Below, one piece after another: positions 1 through 11,756 of a stretch of 64,000 nucleotides of DNA. Position 1 is the first letter of the stretch. Each line of letters starts with the position of its first letter. Below the pieces are notes generated by a model. That model was not told where the DNA came from. It was given only the letters and a program-made list of their open reading frames with translations, and did not search any database. Position numbers and translations under genes: made by a program. Location of the stretch: positions 372,001-436,000 of the forward strand of contig JAZGTN010000095.1 of the NCBI GenBank assembly GCA_037783415.1, given 5' to 3'. Source of the DNA: Leptasterias polaris. Its lineage: Eukaryota > Echinodermata > Asteroidea > Forcipulatida > Asteriidae.

Positions 1-1988
1 ATTTCTTGGATCTCTCTGAGTGTTCCTACGTTTTTGGCAAAATCCGCAGCTTGTGAGAGTTTCCGGCGGTTTTGGATTTCCTGGTAAAAATGCAAATACT
101 TGATTGGATATTTCTCCTGGGCGTACTCTGCACTCTCGACCCGCTTAAATATCTCTGTTCGTAGCTGTTGGAAGTCTTCGTCAAGGGGCTTTGAATTCTC
201 AACCTGAAACAAAGGCTTGTCGTCGACTGGATTAAGTACAAGACGGTGGCAGAAATGAGGAGTTATGCGATCGTGGAGCTTATCAGTGAAACACTTTATC
301 TTCTGCTCTGGCACGCTGTCTTTATGGGTACCGACAATCATGGCGACAGCATCTGGGTGCCGCGCGTGCGCACAGACAGAGTGAAGCCAGAAGAGAAGTT
401 TCTGAAGTTGTTCATCTACGTCAGAAACAGCTGCCTCTAGGTTGAAGACAATCACGTACAAGGCTCGATCAGGCATAAACACATGGTGGGTACAGTGGTA
501 CAAGGCGTCTCCTGCAAAGTCCCACAGACTCAGTTTGGTCTCAAGAAGAGGTTGTCCTTGTACCGCGGCTTTCATTTGCTCTCTGATCATTTTGACTGGG
601 AATGTTTGCTTCGCACGCCATATCTTGTAAGTGGTGTGTAGATCAAACAATGGGTGAGCAGTGACAGAAATAATGTAAATGCACAGAGATGCAAAAGAAC
701 AATCAGGTACCCTCAAAGACCAGCCACACATATAAGCTAAGTAAAAACCAATGCCTAAACCAGTCACTTTCTTGGTGACATAACTTGCTTGAAATCCATA
801 CTTGAGAACAAGTCTACGACCGAAGATGCTGCCCCATGTCGTTCCAAATACCATGGCGCAACTGTTCAGGAAGATAAACCAATAAGTTCGGAACCAACAA
901 GCACATCCCCAAAACAATGCATATGTCAGGGCAATTAAGGCACAACAAAACAGGGTTCTCCTAATGTGCCATATGTTATTAATTGTACAGTACTTATAGC
1001 TGAACAAAACGAAAAAGCCTCCAGCGATAAAAATCAGAGATAGTAACACCATGTTCCAGGACGCCATGTCTTGGACTTTTGTACCTTGTGTTTCCCAAGG
1101 GTGTACACACATTGCCAAAGCAACAGCTATGCCCGTACGGAAGCCAAGCCCTGATGATATTCCAACTATAGAGGTATGTAGTAAACTTAACAAGATCCTT
1201 TTATTTAACTGAAACAGCAGAGCAGAGGATGGACTTGCGTCTGAAGCCTCACAGGCAAGCTTCTCAAGCGGTTGATCAATGCGTAAAGTGGCTTCCAAAA
1301 GAACACATACAAAAGAACCAGCAGTTGCAAAGCGGTATGCGTTGTTATAGTCCATCAGCAAAGAGAACATGCTGATGGAACTCCACACAAACACCGCAAA
1401 GCCATACTGGAACACACCGAAGATATGTAAGACAGCTATAGTGGCCATCAACTGGATAACTATGAAAAATTGTGGGAGGATTTTCACCAGACTGGTGTCT
1501 ACACCTGAGGTAGATTCGGATGACTCTGGTGGGGCGGATCTTTCGAGATTGGTTATCGGTGTTTTTGTTTTAAATCCTTCAGCTGAAGCTTCCCTGAGCA
1601 CAGTCACAGCTGCAGCACATTCTCGAATGTCGTCTGCCCTAGCACCATCCTTCTCGTTCCATTGCTTGTCTACATTGGTGACGTGACACATACGTGTCTC
1701 AATGCCGTGTGTCGGCCGCTCAAGGAGGTCAAACTCTCTTCCAAGAAGACGATTCAGCAAGCTGGTTTTGCCAGCACGAGGCTCGCCCAAGATTAGGACT
1801 CGTGCCCGGTTGGTGGGAAGTTCGCCTTCGGCCTCTGCGGACGAGTAGGCATTTCTCAAACCCTGGTCGTTCAAAAGCACACTCAGATTTTTACTTCCTG
1901 CGCCAAAATCAGAATATTGAAAGAGAGCCCTTCCGCAGACCGTTGTTTGACAGGTGGTGGTAGACGTCAGTTTTCTATTTGGTTCCAT
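1..1988 (-). CDS. Roco-family membrane GTPase, gene A (partial, runs off left edge)
   Basis: Minus-strand frame open from an ATG at 1988 to the window edge. It matches residues 1 to about 662 of gene C (53594-56536) almost base for base. The only length difference I found is a 3-bp in-frame deletion near 1534-1540, so the copy looks intact as far as it goes. It encodes the P-loop (GEPRAGKT), the switch I region, about eight to ten hydrophobic segments, the G3 motif DFAG, the G4 motif THKD and the start of COR. The remaining COR region and any Death domain lie outside the window. Just upstream of the ATG the minus strand reads TTTTCCTTTTCTAG, a good splice acceptor, so a 5' non-coding exon is likely. 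The role as a membrane-anchored signalling GTPase is inferred from family knowledge. It is either a recent paralogue of gene C or an assembly duplicate. Confidence 0.8.
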   Translation of the reverse strand, partial: MEPNRKLTSTTTCQTTVCGRALFQYSDFGAGSKNLSVLLNDQGLRNAYSSAEAEGELPTNRARVLILGEPRAGKTSLLNRLLGREFDLLERPTHGIETRMCHVTNVDKQWNEKDGARADDIRECAAAVTVLREASAEGFKTKTPITNLERSAPPESSESTSGVDTSLVKILPQFFIVIQLMATIAVLHIFGVFQYGFAVFVWSSISMFSLLMDYNNAYRFATAGSFVCVLLEATLRIDQPLEKLACEASDASPSSALLFQLNKRILLSLLHTSIVGISSGLGFRTGIAVALAMCVHPWETQGTKVQDMASWNMVLLSLIFIAGGFFVLFSYKYCTINNIWHIRRTLFCCALIALTYALFWGCACWFRTYWFIFLNSCAMVFGTTWGSIFGRRLVLKYGFQASYVTKKVTGLGIGFYLAYMCGWSLRVPDCSFASLCIYIISVTAHPLFDLHTTYKIWRAKQTFPVKMIREQMKAAVQGQPLLETKLSLWDFAGDALYHCTHHVFMPDRALYVIVFNLEAAVSDVDEQLQKLLFWLHSVCAHARHPDAVAMIVGTHKDSVPEQKIKCFTDKLHDRITPHFCHRLVLNPVDDKPLFQVENSKPLDEDFQQLRTEIFKRVESAEYAQEKYPIKYLHFYQEIQNRRKLSQAADFAKNVGTLREIQE

Positions 1989-2551
1989 AGCTAGAAAAGG
2001 AAAATAAAAAGGGAGGATAATGCACTGTTAAATTGTCATGGAATTTCCAAAAAAAAATTATGACACAGTACATGGGCCTCAACAACTTGTGTGTTTTGTT
2101 ACGACTTGACAATCATCATTTATTATAATATTAACCATCCAGGGCACGATGCAAGCGTAGTTCATATGAAAACACCACCAGCCTGTACAACAGCTGCAGT
2201 ACTAAGTGACTATCTGCGAAACTATTCAGGGGTCTGGAGTAAACTGTCAGCAAATAATGATTATGAATTCACTAATTGTGAATGTCGAGTCATAAGAAGT
2301 CCAAACAGCGTTCGTTCGTTGCCGTTGTTGTCACTTGTACTATCCAATCGGAAAACACTTTACGACACAAAAGCCCGCCTTCATCCAATCGCATGTAGGC
2401 ACACGACGATAATTATGTCAGAATAACTCTTTGTATATGCCCAGTTATAGCTTATGTGAATAACGAATAATGCATTCATACTCATTAGTTAGCAACAGTT
2501 GAGATACGAGACAGTTCTGTACTCCTACGTGATTGGATGAGACCGTTGTGG
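1989..2551. other. Upstream region of gene A, no gene seen
   Basis: Non-coding flank between gene A and the hAT-like MITE. It matches 56537-57043 in copy 2 up to the point where a CR1 LINE interrupts copy 2 (equivalent to about 2503). No convincing coding sequence on either strand. Confidence 0.6.
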
Positions 2552-3492
2552 CAGCGGCGTAACTAAGGTAAATTTTTAGGGGGCACAAGGAGGGGCACCA
2601 TTTTTTCTAGGGGGGGGGGGCACTGCTGGCAAATCAACTATAGATTCCTGTGCACTTTTTAAAAACTGGATCAGAATCTACGCAATGGCGGGTTCCAAAC
2701 AGCCCCTCAATTAAACCAAAGGGAATATGGTAAACAAAATATATATTTTTTGCATTATTTTTTTTCCTCTCTTCTTTTTTGCACATAGAACCATGCAGTT
2801 ACTGTTTGAATGTGTAGAAATAAATCATAACTGGGGGTTGCGAGACCGGAGTCTTTTTTGTATGGTGATTGATGTATTTGATGCTTGGCTCTAGTAGGTT
2901 GGGGCCATGCACAGAATGCCTAATCAATGTTAAAAACTTTGATCTTTTTTCGAAATTGTTTTGACCCATCCGCCCCCCACCCCCAAATTTAATTTACCCT
3001 TTTAATTACACTGAAGAACAAAGTAATGTCTCAATAATGAAGCAGATATTTTAGATCAATGCTCTCACAGCTCAAGAGTTTTCAATGGCTTTTCCTGATG
3101 TACTTACGATAAATGCAACGGCACCCAGCACGTCGTGTAGCTTCATGTGACACTACTGTACCGTATTAACGTGGCAGACTGTGGCAGAATGGGGCGCGCG
3201 CGGGCGATGAGTCATCATACAATTTGCGGACACGATTTACCGTACTCTGAAGACGTTGGTAAAAATAACAACTGTCCATTGCAAAGGTACAACACATTTG
3301 TGTAAATAGAAAAATAGTTTGAAACATCGAGTTATACGCCACCAGTGTTCCATAAAAGTTTATAAAACTTAACATTTTATATGCTGGTAATTATTATCCC
3401 CTCAATGGGGGGGGGGGGGGGGGCACCCGGGGGGTCACTGACATCAATTGGGGGGGGGGGGGGGGCACGTGCCCCCCTTTAGTTACGCCACG
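2552..3492. mobile_element. hAT-like non-autonomous element (MITE), copy 1
   Basis: Terminal inverted repeats: the left end starts CAGCGGCGTAACTAA, and the right end is its near complement, ending TTAGTTACGCCACG. Flanked by the direct repeat GTTGTGG (2545-2551 and 3493-3499), consistent with a roughly 8-bp hAT target duplication with one changed base. Both ends carry long G-runs and GGGGGCAC motifs just inside the TIRs. No transposase. The same element is at 61026-62880 in copy 2. Confidence 0.7.
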
Positions 3493-4394
3493 GTTGTGGG
3501 CGTGCTGTATTGTACTTCATGGCTTCTGATTGGATATGATTTTTTTTAAAGGTCTATAATGAGACGAATGTGTGTGAAGAGTATCATGCCTCTTTTAGTG
3601 GAATGTTCACCGTCCGTAAATAGCGCCCTCGTGCGCCTGATAAAAGGCTCATTGCAGTAAAAGAATGGTAGCTGGTGGTAAAACACATTATCTATACTGG
3701 CTAAAAAAGAAAGGGAAAACGTGTATTATTTTCTAAATGGACCCCTTTTGGTGAAATGAAATAAATAGGCGTATCTCGAAAAATGCGAACAATGTGTAAT
3801 TGTTTCAGTTAGTTGTTTTGCTGCTGTATCATGGCGTAGTAAAGGCCCTATTTTATTGCGTGTGTAAATTCCTTCAGCGTACCAAAGTATTCACTAAGCT
3901 TATACAGTGCTGGTGAAGTACAACTAACAATTATGCATGTTTCCCATCGAAGAGCTAGCGTTTAAAAAAGAAGTGCACTTAAACAATACTATAGTGCTCT
4001 ATCAATGGTGTACGAAAACAGCGAGATGAAGAATTCAACAAGGACAATAGTTCCTGGCTCTTGCGCCTGATGCAACTTCTTTACATAAACAACTTAAAGT
4101 TTAATTGTCCACGACCTTCGGACCTTTCTCTTTTCCATTTGGCTTTCGACAGGGAGAGAGCACAGATATAATGTCTTTCTCTGACGTCGTCATAGTGTGA
4201 TTTTTAGTGGAATTGGCTGAATGCTCTTAATTTTTTTGAGTAATCGTTTTTCTTTTGCTTTGTATAGCAAATTTAGTTGAATGAATGCGTGGCTCTTTTA
4301 GGCGTCTTGTCAAAACCTCCAAGCTGTTCGAGGCTGCAGCTTTTCTGCAGAATTCCGCGGACTTTTTTATCCGTTGATTACAACAGGACCCGTA
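3493..4394. other. Non-coding stretch inside the duplication
   Basis: Unique-looking AT-rich DNA also present at 62881-63781. I see no conserved domain or splice-supported exon. Short open frames here are not convincing. Confidence 0.5.
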
Positions 4395-5006
4395 GTTATT
4401 GCTTTCACTTTAAGGCCAAGTAAAAAAACAAAAGAGTTTCTCGTCCGGAATTTTTCAAAAAGGAGGAGGCAGGGCGTTACTATTTACAATTTTTCAATTT
4501 TTAGCTATTTTTTCCAAGATGGCCGCCATGCTAAATATGGCTGGACAAGGTATATTTATTCATAGATATTGTGCTATTTGTGTATACTGATGCAATTTAT
4601 GACAAAACAAATGATTTGTAAGACCCTGCACTGCAGAATCGCAGCACCATCACCTTCGACAACAGTTGCTGTCCGCTCTGAAAAGAACGCCAAATTGGGT
4701 TTGGTGCCAAGACACTGATGATAATATATTAATGAGAAAGTTGGGAATTTTTGAGGCAAAGCTGCTATTTTGGCCCATCTAATTGGATTCAGGAGATTCA
4801 AAATATCAGAGATGCCACTCAGTTTTATCAAAAAAATATAATATGATTTCAGCTTTAAATCTTCAAAAAAGTCTGATTTAAGATTTTTTTTCCCAATTTT
4901 CTGAAAATAGTAAATAGTGAAAAAAGGAGGCGGCGGCCAAAAAGGAGGCGGGCGAGGACGGGAAACTCTTTTGTTTTTTACTTGGCCTAATAGTGAAAGC
5001 AATAAC
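4395..5006. mobile_element. Foldback MITE with TA target duplication
   Basis: Inverted arms of roughly 125 bp (4395-4520 and 4880-5006) start GTTATTGCTTTCACT and end in the complement AGTGAAAGCAATAAC. TA dinucleotides flank both sides (4393-4394 and 5007-5008), as in Tc1/mariner-type MITEs. The arms contain GGAGGC-rich repeats. Only the left part of the second copy is visible at 63782-64000, so the insertion predates the segmental duplication. Confidence 0.65.
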
Positions 5007-5008
5007 TA

Positions 5009-6707
5009 TTGTAAGATTGGTGAGGCTACTCGATGTTACTAAACACAAGTAGTATTTCCGCAACTCAGTATTGTGAAACAATTCATTGGGAATCACCTCT
5101 AAAAGCCCAAGCTTACTGTGGATTGCCCAATACACCTTATTATGTATGACGTCATCCAGCTGCCATATTAGAGGTAAAACGATGAATCGTAACGCGAGGG
5201 TGCCCTTCTGAAAAATAATAATAACATCGTGTGTATGGGTATAACACGAGTACAATGGCGCGTGAACGTTATCAATGGGACGTTTGTAGTTTACGCGGTG
5301 TAAAAATAAAACAGAAAACTCCGAACAGGCACACATGGGCCTTCGTAATGTAGACCCTTAATCTAGTTCTATATCTGCCATCTCGTCATTATCGAATTTC
5401 GCGTTAGGTTTTCAATCTCCCCTCCCGTGTTAAATTATTATATCAATATTGATTATTTTATTGATTAATCTTTGAAACAATAACCACATTCGCCTGATTG
5501 AAGGCTTATTATGTTCTTCAACAACTTGTTACGAAACCTACTTGGGTAACTTGTGAATCATCTAAGGGTATTGACCAGGGGAGTTCTATTCCTGAGAAAC
5601 ATAAACTGCGAGGTGGCTAAGATAACACTTAGTGACCATGTTAAAAGTTCTCTTGTTTTTAAAAAGTGTCAGGGTAACTATTCAGATGAAGATTTTGATG
5701 AAGCTTATAAATATATAAATGTTTATTTATTGCCAATAAATGTATAACTGGCATTTTTAGACAAACATTTTTTTAACCGCATTTACAACTCCTGGAACGA
5801 AACTCCCTCTCTGAACTCAAAACTTTGCAAATTATTTCTCAAACGAGTATAACGACAAGGAGAATTGTCTGAACATTTTTAAGCATGACAAAAAAGGTTT
5901 GGAGACACTTTGGAATCATGATTAGAGATTGGTTGATTTCAGAGTGTGACAATCGGGGGAGGTGGGGGCGCAACCAGGCTCGATTGAAGATGGAAATTCG
6001 CACTTTGGGACGATTGTCGGACAACTGTGTTATTACGAGACCCGATAAAATCACCTTACCACTCCCATTATCTGCACGAGATTGTATTTACTCATACCAC
6101 ACTTACCGTTTAATTTCCCGGGAAACTGTGAAGCTGTAAACTAAATGTGGCTGCTGGTTTCTCAATTGGGTGCGAGTGAACATCGAGCTTGAACAATCTG
6201 GCACCCCAATTGCTGAATAACCTGCAACTCATAAGCACCACCTCGTAATTAGTAGCCCCGGCTACGCTGTCACGGTTTAGTGATCGCACAAGTAGGCTAA
6301 ACGGTTTGTGATCGCACATAAGTATATGTACATGTATCATGCGGATGACTAGAGCAAGCTAGTCGAAACGTTGAGACCTATTAAGAACTCACTCCGCGGC
6401 AGTGTAGTAACGAGAAGTCCCCTCGATCCACAAAGCGAATGTAGTAGTCCCGGCCGCGATTTCCTTCCTCCCGCCCAGTAGTAGTTAATATATATTAAAG
6501 CAGGACAGTTCTTTTCAGAGAACTGAGAAGTCTCCCGAAGTCTCTCGAATTCCGAATAACTTCCGCGACAGTAGAATAAATAGCACGACAAGTTCTCGAA
6601 GAACAAAATCTACCTATGTAAGTATATATTATACACACTAAACCAAATATACATGTAGCGCATGCTGGTCGACTTGGTGTATGTTTGTTCGTTTGTGATG
6701 GCGATAC
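5009..6707. other. Gene-poor stretch
   Basis: No recognisable coding domain, RNA gene or paired terminal repeats. Open frames of 60-150 codons exist on both strands but look like chance frames. Confidence 0.45.
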
Positions 6708-6833
6708 TATGGTGGCCCTGAAGGGACATCGCACATCGCAAATATCTTTGCAAATATTTGCGACATCGCAAATATTTGCAAAGATATTTGCAAAGATATT
6801 TGCGATGTGCGATGTCCCTTCAGGGCCACCATA
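6708..6833. mobile_element. 126-bp palindromic MITE with 6-bp TSD
   Basis: Starts TATGGTGGCCCTGAAGGG and ends with its complement CCCTTCAGGGCCACCATA. The interior consists of GCAAATATTTGC-type palindromic repeats. Flanked by the direct repeat CGATAC at 6702-6707 and 6834-6839. The terminal sequence and inner repeat are the same as the outer ends of the large inverted-repeat element at 17421-25088, so this looks like a deletion derivative of that family. Confidence 0.8.
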
Positions 6834-7184
6834 CGATACCTCCTGTAATTTTCGTTCGCCGTTATGCACATGTCCCCTTTTGGAGGATGAAAAGGGGAGA
6901 GATACTAGCCCGATTTCCCTATTATTACAGCGACGCACCCCAACCAGTATATCCGCGTAGCCGCCACCAGGGTCATCACTGCAGTTTGGACTTGAAACAC
7001 TTCCCTTTACTTACCATCGCTTTGTACAGCGACGCATCCCCCCCCCCCCCTTATTTGTAGAGTGCAGAAACTGTATGTATCAGCATTCGACTATGCATTT
7101 TGAGCTCCAGAGAGTAGTTTTTATTTTATTTAGTTTGTTATTTTTACCACCAAGTAATCAACTTTCAGTATCTTGCATGTTACT

Positions 7185-7412
7185 GATTTATGGAATACAG
7201 TGGTGCGAACTCTGCCTTGGTCTGCTTGTTGGCACAACGTCAACTATAACAAGTCCGTCTGATTTATGGAATACAGTGGTGCGAACTGTGCCTTGGTCTG
7301 CTTGTTGGCACAACGTCAACTATAACAAGTCCGTCTGATTTATGGAATACAGTGGCGCGAACTCTGCCTTGGTCTGCTTGTTGGCACAACGTCAACTATA
7401 ACAAGTCCGTGT
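7185..7412 (+). repeat. 76-bp tandem repeat, three copies
   Basis: Copies begin GATTTATGGAATACAGTGG at 7185, 7261 and 7337, exactly 76 bp apart, with only a few substitutions between them. Confidence 0.9.
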
Positions 7413-7759
7413 GAATTAAGACACTCAGGCTAGAATTTTCTTATCATTTTAGTTTTAGCAGAAGGGATGTCACACACAATCGTTTTAAACAACGAATGTT
7501 TTTTTTGTGGTGAATTGTGAATCCGTAGCCTAAGTTATGGAGCTCTAGGATTGTGACTTTTTGTACAAGCTGTCTGCAGTGACTTTGAAGCCCATAAACA
7601 TGACGAACAGTGTCTACACGGGTACCAGATCACTGACAATGCATGCACAGGCTTCACAATATGCGTACACGTCACGTAGGCAACAGCGAGACTCATTTGA
7701 CCTTTGTGTCTGGTTGGTAATGCCCAGAAGTGAAATTTTACACCGCATTATTATCCTTT
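7413..7759. other. Short non-coding stretch
   Basis: Nothing recognisable on either strand between the 76-bp repeats and the start of the macro-repeat. Confidence 0.4.
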
Positions 7760-9213
7760 GCAATGAGGAAGTTCGCGTTGGTGTTTTTTTGGTCTGGGTT
7801 TTGTTTTGTTTTTGGGTGTGTGTGTGTGTGTGGGGGGTGTTAGGATTGAATTGTGTTCAGGTGAATTGCAGTGCCACGGTAAATGCAATAAGTGAGGGTC
7901 TGAAAAGTCCTTGTTAATTTTTTTAAGAGTTTGCACAACATTGTCAGACTGTTATTCTTTATAAATATCACATATTTTCACATAGTCCACACCCCCTCCG
8001 AACTGACATTTGCCTACAACGCTATATATTTTTTGAGACATGAGTAAACCAATAAATTGTTTAGTCTATAAGTGAGACCAAAATCCAAATTGTTTGAAAA
8101 CAATGACGGTGCGGTTTTTTGTGTGAGTGGTTTTTTCCCTTCTTTTGTCTCGTGTCTCTGATGACTGTTCCACAGGTTTGTATTCATGGATATTATTTTG
8201 TTGGGTCACTTAAAGTGCAATTACTACTGAGTTTGACAAATACCAATGTTGTTAGATTAAGTTTCTTTGTGCAACAACACAGAATGCGTTTGTGTAAATG
8301 GGTAATGCTTAGACACGCCCATTCGCCCATTCCAAAACTGGGGTGTTAAAATTGACACCATGGGTGTTGTCAACTTGTCACATTAAGATACAGAAGAAAG
8401 AATCAAAATTAACATCATAATGGTGTTAAATAAACGCCGTTGAAATTTTTTCTGCAGAAATTAGTGTTATTTTAAAACCCTCAAACGAGTGACCTGTTTT
8501 TGTATAACGTAAATTCACCACCTTGGCAATTTTGTTCTGCACATGTAATAAATCACTTAAGAGGGTATGCGAGGGCTTATCACCATTTTTCTAACCACAG
8601 AAACAGTCTGCAAAACATCAAAGGAATCCCAGCCAGTTGGGGAACGGATGTTTCAATCATCTCTCTGGGCCCAGGACTTTTGGCGACCTTGCGCCGGACT
8701 TCGGTGTCATTGACATTAACCAGGTGGCCATGGTCCTGTGTACAAACCAATAGGGAAATATTTGTACATGGGCAATGAACGATTTTTTTTCTCCACCCAC
8801 CCCGTGTCCAAGTCACCGACCCCTGTTGATTGACACCCCTTTCAGACTGTGTATAATAGTATAGGGGAGGATCATGGAGTATGGCATGGCTAGGATTTAC
8901 CACGTGGTTGCGGTTATGTTTTTCTTTATTTGCGAAGAGCAAGATTGCCCACGTCACTCGTTTGAGGGTTTTAAAGGCACTGAACATGTTTGGTAATTGT
9001 CAAAGACCAGTATTCTCACTTGGTGTATCCCAACATATGCATAAAATAACAAGCCTGTGAAAATTTGGACTCAATTGGTCATTGAAGTTGTAAGAAAATG
9101 ATCAAAGAAAAAACACCCTTGTTGTACAAATTAGTGTGCTTTCAGATAGGAATAAAAGGCTTCTGGCCAGAAGTCTTTTATTATTTTAGTGAGAAATTAC
9201 CTCTTTCTCAAAA
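7760..9213 (+). repeat. Macro-repeat flank unit A (about 1.45 kb)
   Basis: Matches 11670-14785 once the 1.64-kb MITE at 12822-14465 is removed. Homology starts at GCAATGAGGAAGTTCG and ends where the 162-bp satellite begins. A GT-rich then G-rich tract (about 7800-7850) differs in length between the units. No coding potential seen. Confidence 0.88.
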
Positions 9214-11648
9214 ACTACGTTACTTCAGAGGGAGTCCGAGCGTTTCTCACAATGTTTTATACTATCAAGAGCTCTCCGTTGCTCGTTACCAAGTAAGTGT
9301 TTATGCTAATATATATTTTGAGTAATTACCAAACGTGTACAGTGCCTTTAACACACTTTGATGTAAGTGGTGTTTGAAGCTTTACGTTACTTCAGAGGGA
9401 GTCGTTTCTCACAATGTTTTATACTATCAACAGCTCTCCGTTGCTCGTTACCAAGTAAGTTTTTATGCTAATATATATTTTGAGTAATTACCAAACGTGT
9501 ACAGTGCCTTTAACACACTTTGATGTAAGTGGTGTTTGAAGCTTTACGTTACTTCAGAGGGAGTCGTTTCTCACAATGTTTTATACTATCAACAGCTCTC
9601 CGTTGCTCGTTACCAAGTAAGTTTTTATGCTAATATATATTTTGAGTAATTACCAAACGTGTACAGTGCCTTTAACACACTTTGATGTAAGTGGTGTTTG
9701 AAGCTTTACGTTACTTCAGAGGGAGTCGTTTCTCACAATGTTTTATACTATCAAGAGCTCTCCGTTGCTCGTTACCAAGTAAGTTTTTATGCTAATATAT
9801 ATTTTGAGTAATTACCAAACGTGTACAGTGCCTTTAACACACTTTGATGTAAGTGGTGTTTGAAGCTTTACGTTACTTCAGAGGGAGTCGTTTCTCACAA
9901 TGTTTTATACTATCAAGAGCTCTCCGTTGCTCGTTACCAAGTAAGTGTTTATGCTAATATATATTTTGAGTAATTACCAAACGTGTACAGTGCCTTTAAC
10001 ACACTTTGATGTAAGTGGTGTTTGAAGCTTTACGTTACTTCAGAGGGAGTCGTTTCTCACAATGTTTTATACTATCAAGAGCTCTCCGTTGCTCGTTACC
10101 AAGTAAGTGTTTATGCTAATATATATTTTGAGTAATTACCAAACGTGTACAGTGCCTTTAACACACTTTGATGTAAGTGGTGTTTGAAGCTTTACGTTAC
10201 TTCAGAGGGAGTCGTTTCTCACAATGTTTTATACTATCAACAGCTCTCCGTTGCTCGTTACCAAGTAAGTGTTTATGCTAATATATATTTTGAGTAATTA
10301 CCAAACGTGTACAGTGCCTTTAACACACTTTGATGTAAGTGGTGTTTGAAGCTTTACGTTACTTCAGAGGGAGTCGTTTCTCACAATGTTTTATACTATC
10401 AACAGCTCTCCGTTGCTCGTTACCAAGTAAGTTTTTATGCTAATATATATTTTGAGTAATTACCAAACGTGTACAGTGCCTTTAACACCCTTTGATGTAA
10501 GTGGTGTTTGAAGCTTTACGTTACTTCAGAGGGAGTCGTTTCTCACAATGTTTTATACTATCAAGAGCTCTCCGTTGCTCGTTACCAAGTAAGTGTTTAT
10601 GCTAATATATATTTTGAGTAATTACCAAACGTGTACAGTGCCTTTAACACCCTTTGATGTAAGTGGTGTTTGAAGCTTTACGTTACTTCAGAGGGAGTCG
10701 TTTCTCACAATGTTTTATACTATCAACAGCTCTCCGTTGCTCGTTACCAAGTAAGTTTTTATGCTAATATATATTTTGAGTAATTACCAAACGTGTACAG
10801 TGCCTTTAACACCCTTTGATGTAAGTGGTGTTTGAAGCTTTACGTTACTTCAGAGGGAGTCGTTTCTCACAATGTTTTATACTATCAAGAGCTCTCCGTT
10901 GCTCGTTACCAAGTAAGTGTTTATGCTAATATATATTTTGAGTAATTACCAAACGTGTACAGTGCCTTTAACACCCTTTGATGTAAGTGGTGTTTGAAGC
11001 TTTACGTTACTTCAGAGGGAGTCGTTTCTCACAATGTTTTATACTATCAAGAGCTCTCCGTTGCTCGTTACCAAGTAAGTGTTTATGCTAATATATATTT
11101 TGAGTAATTACCAAACGTGTACAGTGCCTTTAACACCCTTTGATGTAAGTGGTGTTTGAAGCTTTACGTTACTTCAGAGGGAGTCGTTTCTCACAATGTT
11201 TTATACTATCAACAGCTCTCCGTTGCTCGTTACCAAGTAAGTGTTTATGCTAATATATATTTTGAGTAATTACCAAACGTGTACAGTGCCTTTAACACAC
11301 TTTGATGTAAGTGGTGTTTGAAGCTTTACAATACTTCAGAGGGAGTGGTTTCTCACAATGTTTTATACTATCAACAGCTCTCCGTTGCTCGTTACCAAGT
11401 AAGTTTTTATGCTAATATATATTTTGAGTAATTACCAAACGTGTACAGTGCCTTTAACACACTTTGATGTAAGTGGTGTTTGAAGCTTTACGTTACTTCA
11501 GAGGGAGTCGTTTCTCACAATGTGTTATACTATCAAGAGCTCTCCGTTGCTCGTTACCAAGTAAGTTTTTATGCTAATATATATTTTGAGTAATTACCAA
11601 ACGTGTACAGTGCCTTTAACACCCTTTGATGTAAGTGGTGTTTGAAGC
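9214..11648 (+). repeat. 162-bp satellite array, 15 copies
   Basis: The motif TTTACGTTACTTCAGAGG recurs at 9381, 9543, 9705, 9867 and onward every 162 bp to 11487, preceded by one first copy with a 5-bp expansion (TCCGAGCG for TCG). Copies are nearly identical, with alternating CAACAG/CAAGAG and AAGTGT/AAGTTT variants and CACACT/CACCCT blocks, which points to recent homogenisation. A single copy also sits at 14785-14947. No conserved open frame. Confidence 0.95.
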
Positions 11649-11665
11649 TTTGCATGGTGTGAAAA

Positions 11666-11723
11666 CAATGCAATGAGGAAGTTCGGGTTGGTTTTGTTTT
11701 GGTCTGGGTTTTGTTTTGTTTTT

Positions 11724-11756
<33 letters not shown>

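Larger units (their letters stand above)
1..4613 (+). repeat. Segmental duplication, copy 1
   Basis: Position 1 corresponds to 54546, and homology continues in the same orientation to about 4613, which corresponds to the right window edge (64000). Copy 2 differs by point changes, small indels and two large insertions (a CR1 LINE at 57044-60974 and a MITE at 61102-62036). Copy 1 lacks both and so shows the pre-insertion state. The true ends of the duplication lie outside what can be compared here. Confidence 0.92.

Noticed and set aside
9214..11648. Regular repeats that could suggest a CRISPR array
   Set aside because: The 162-bp unit is continuous with no variable spacers, and the genome is clearly eukaryotic. 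It is a satellite.
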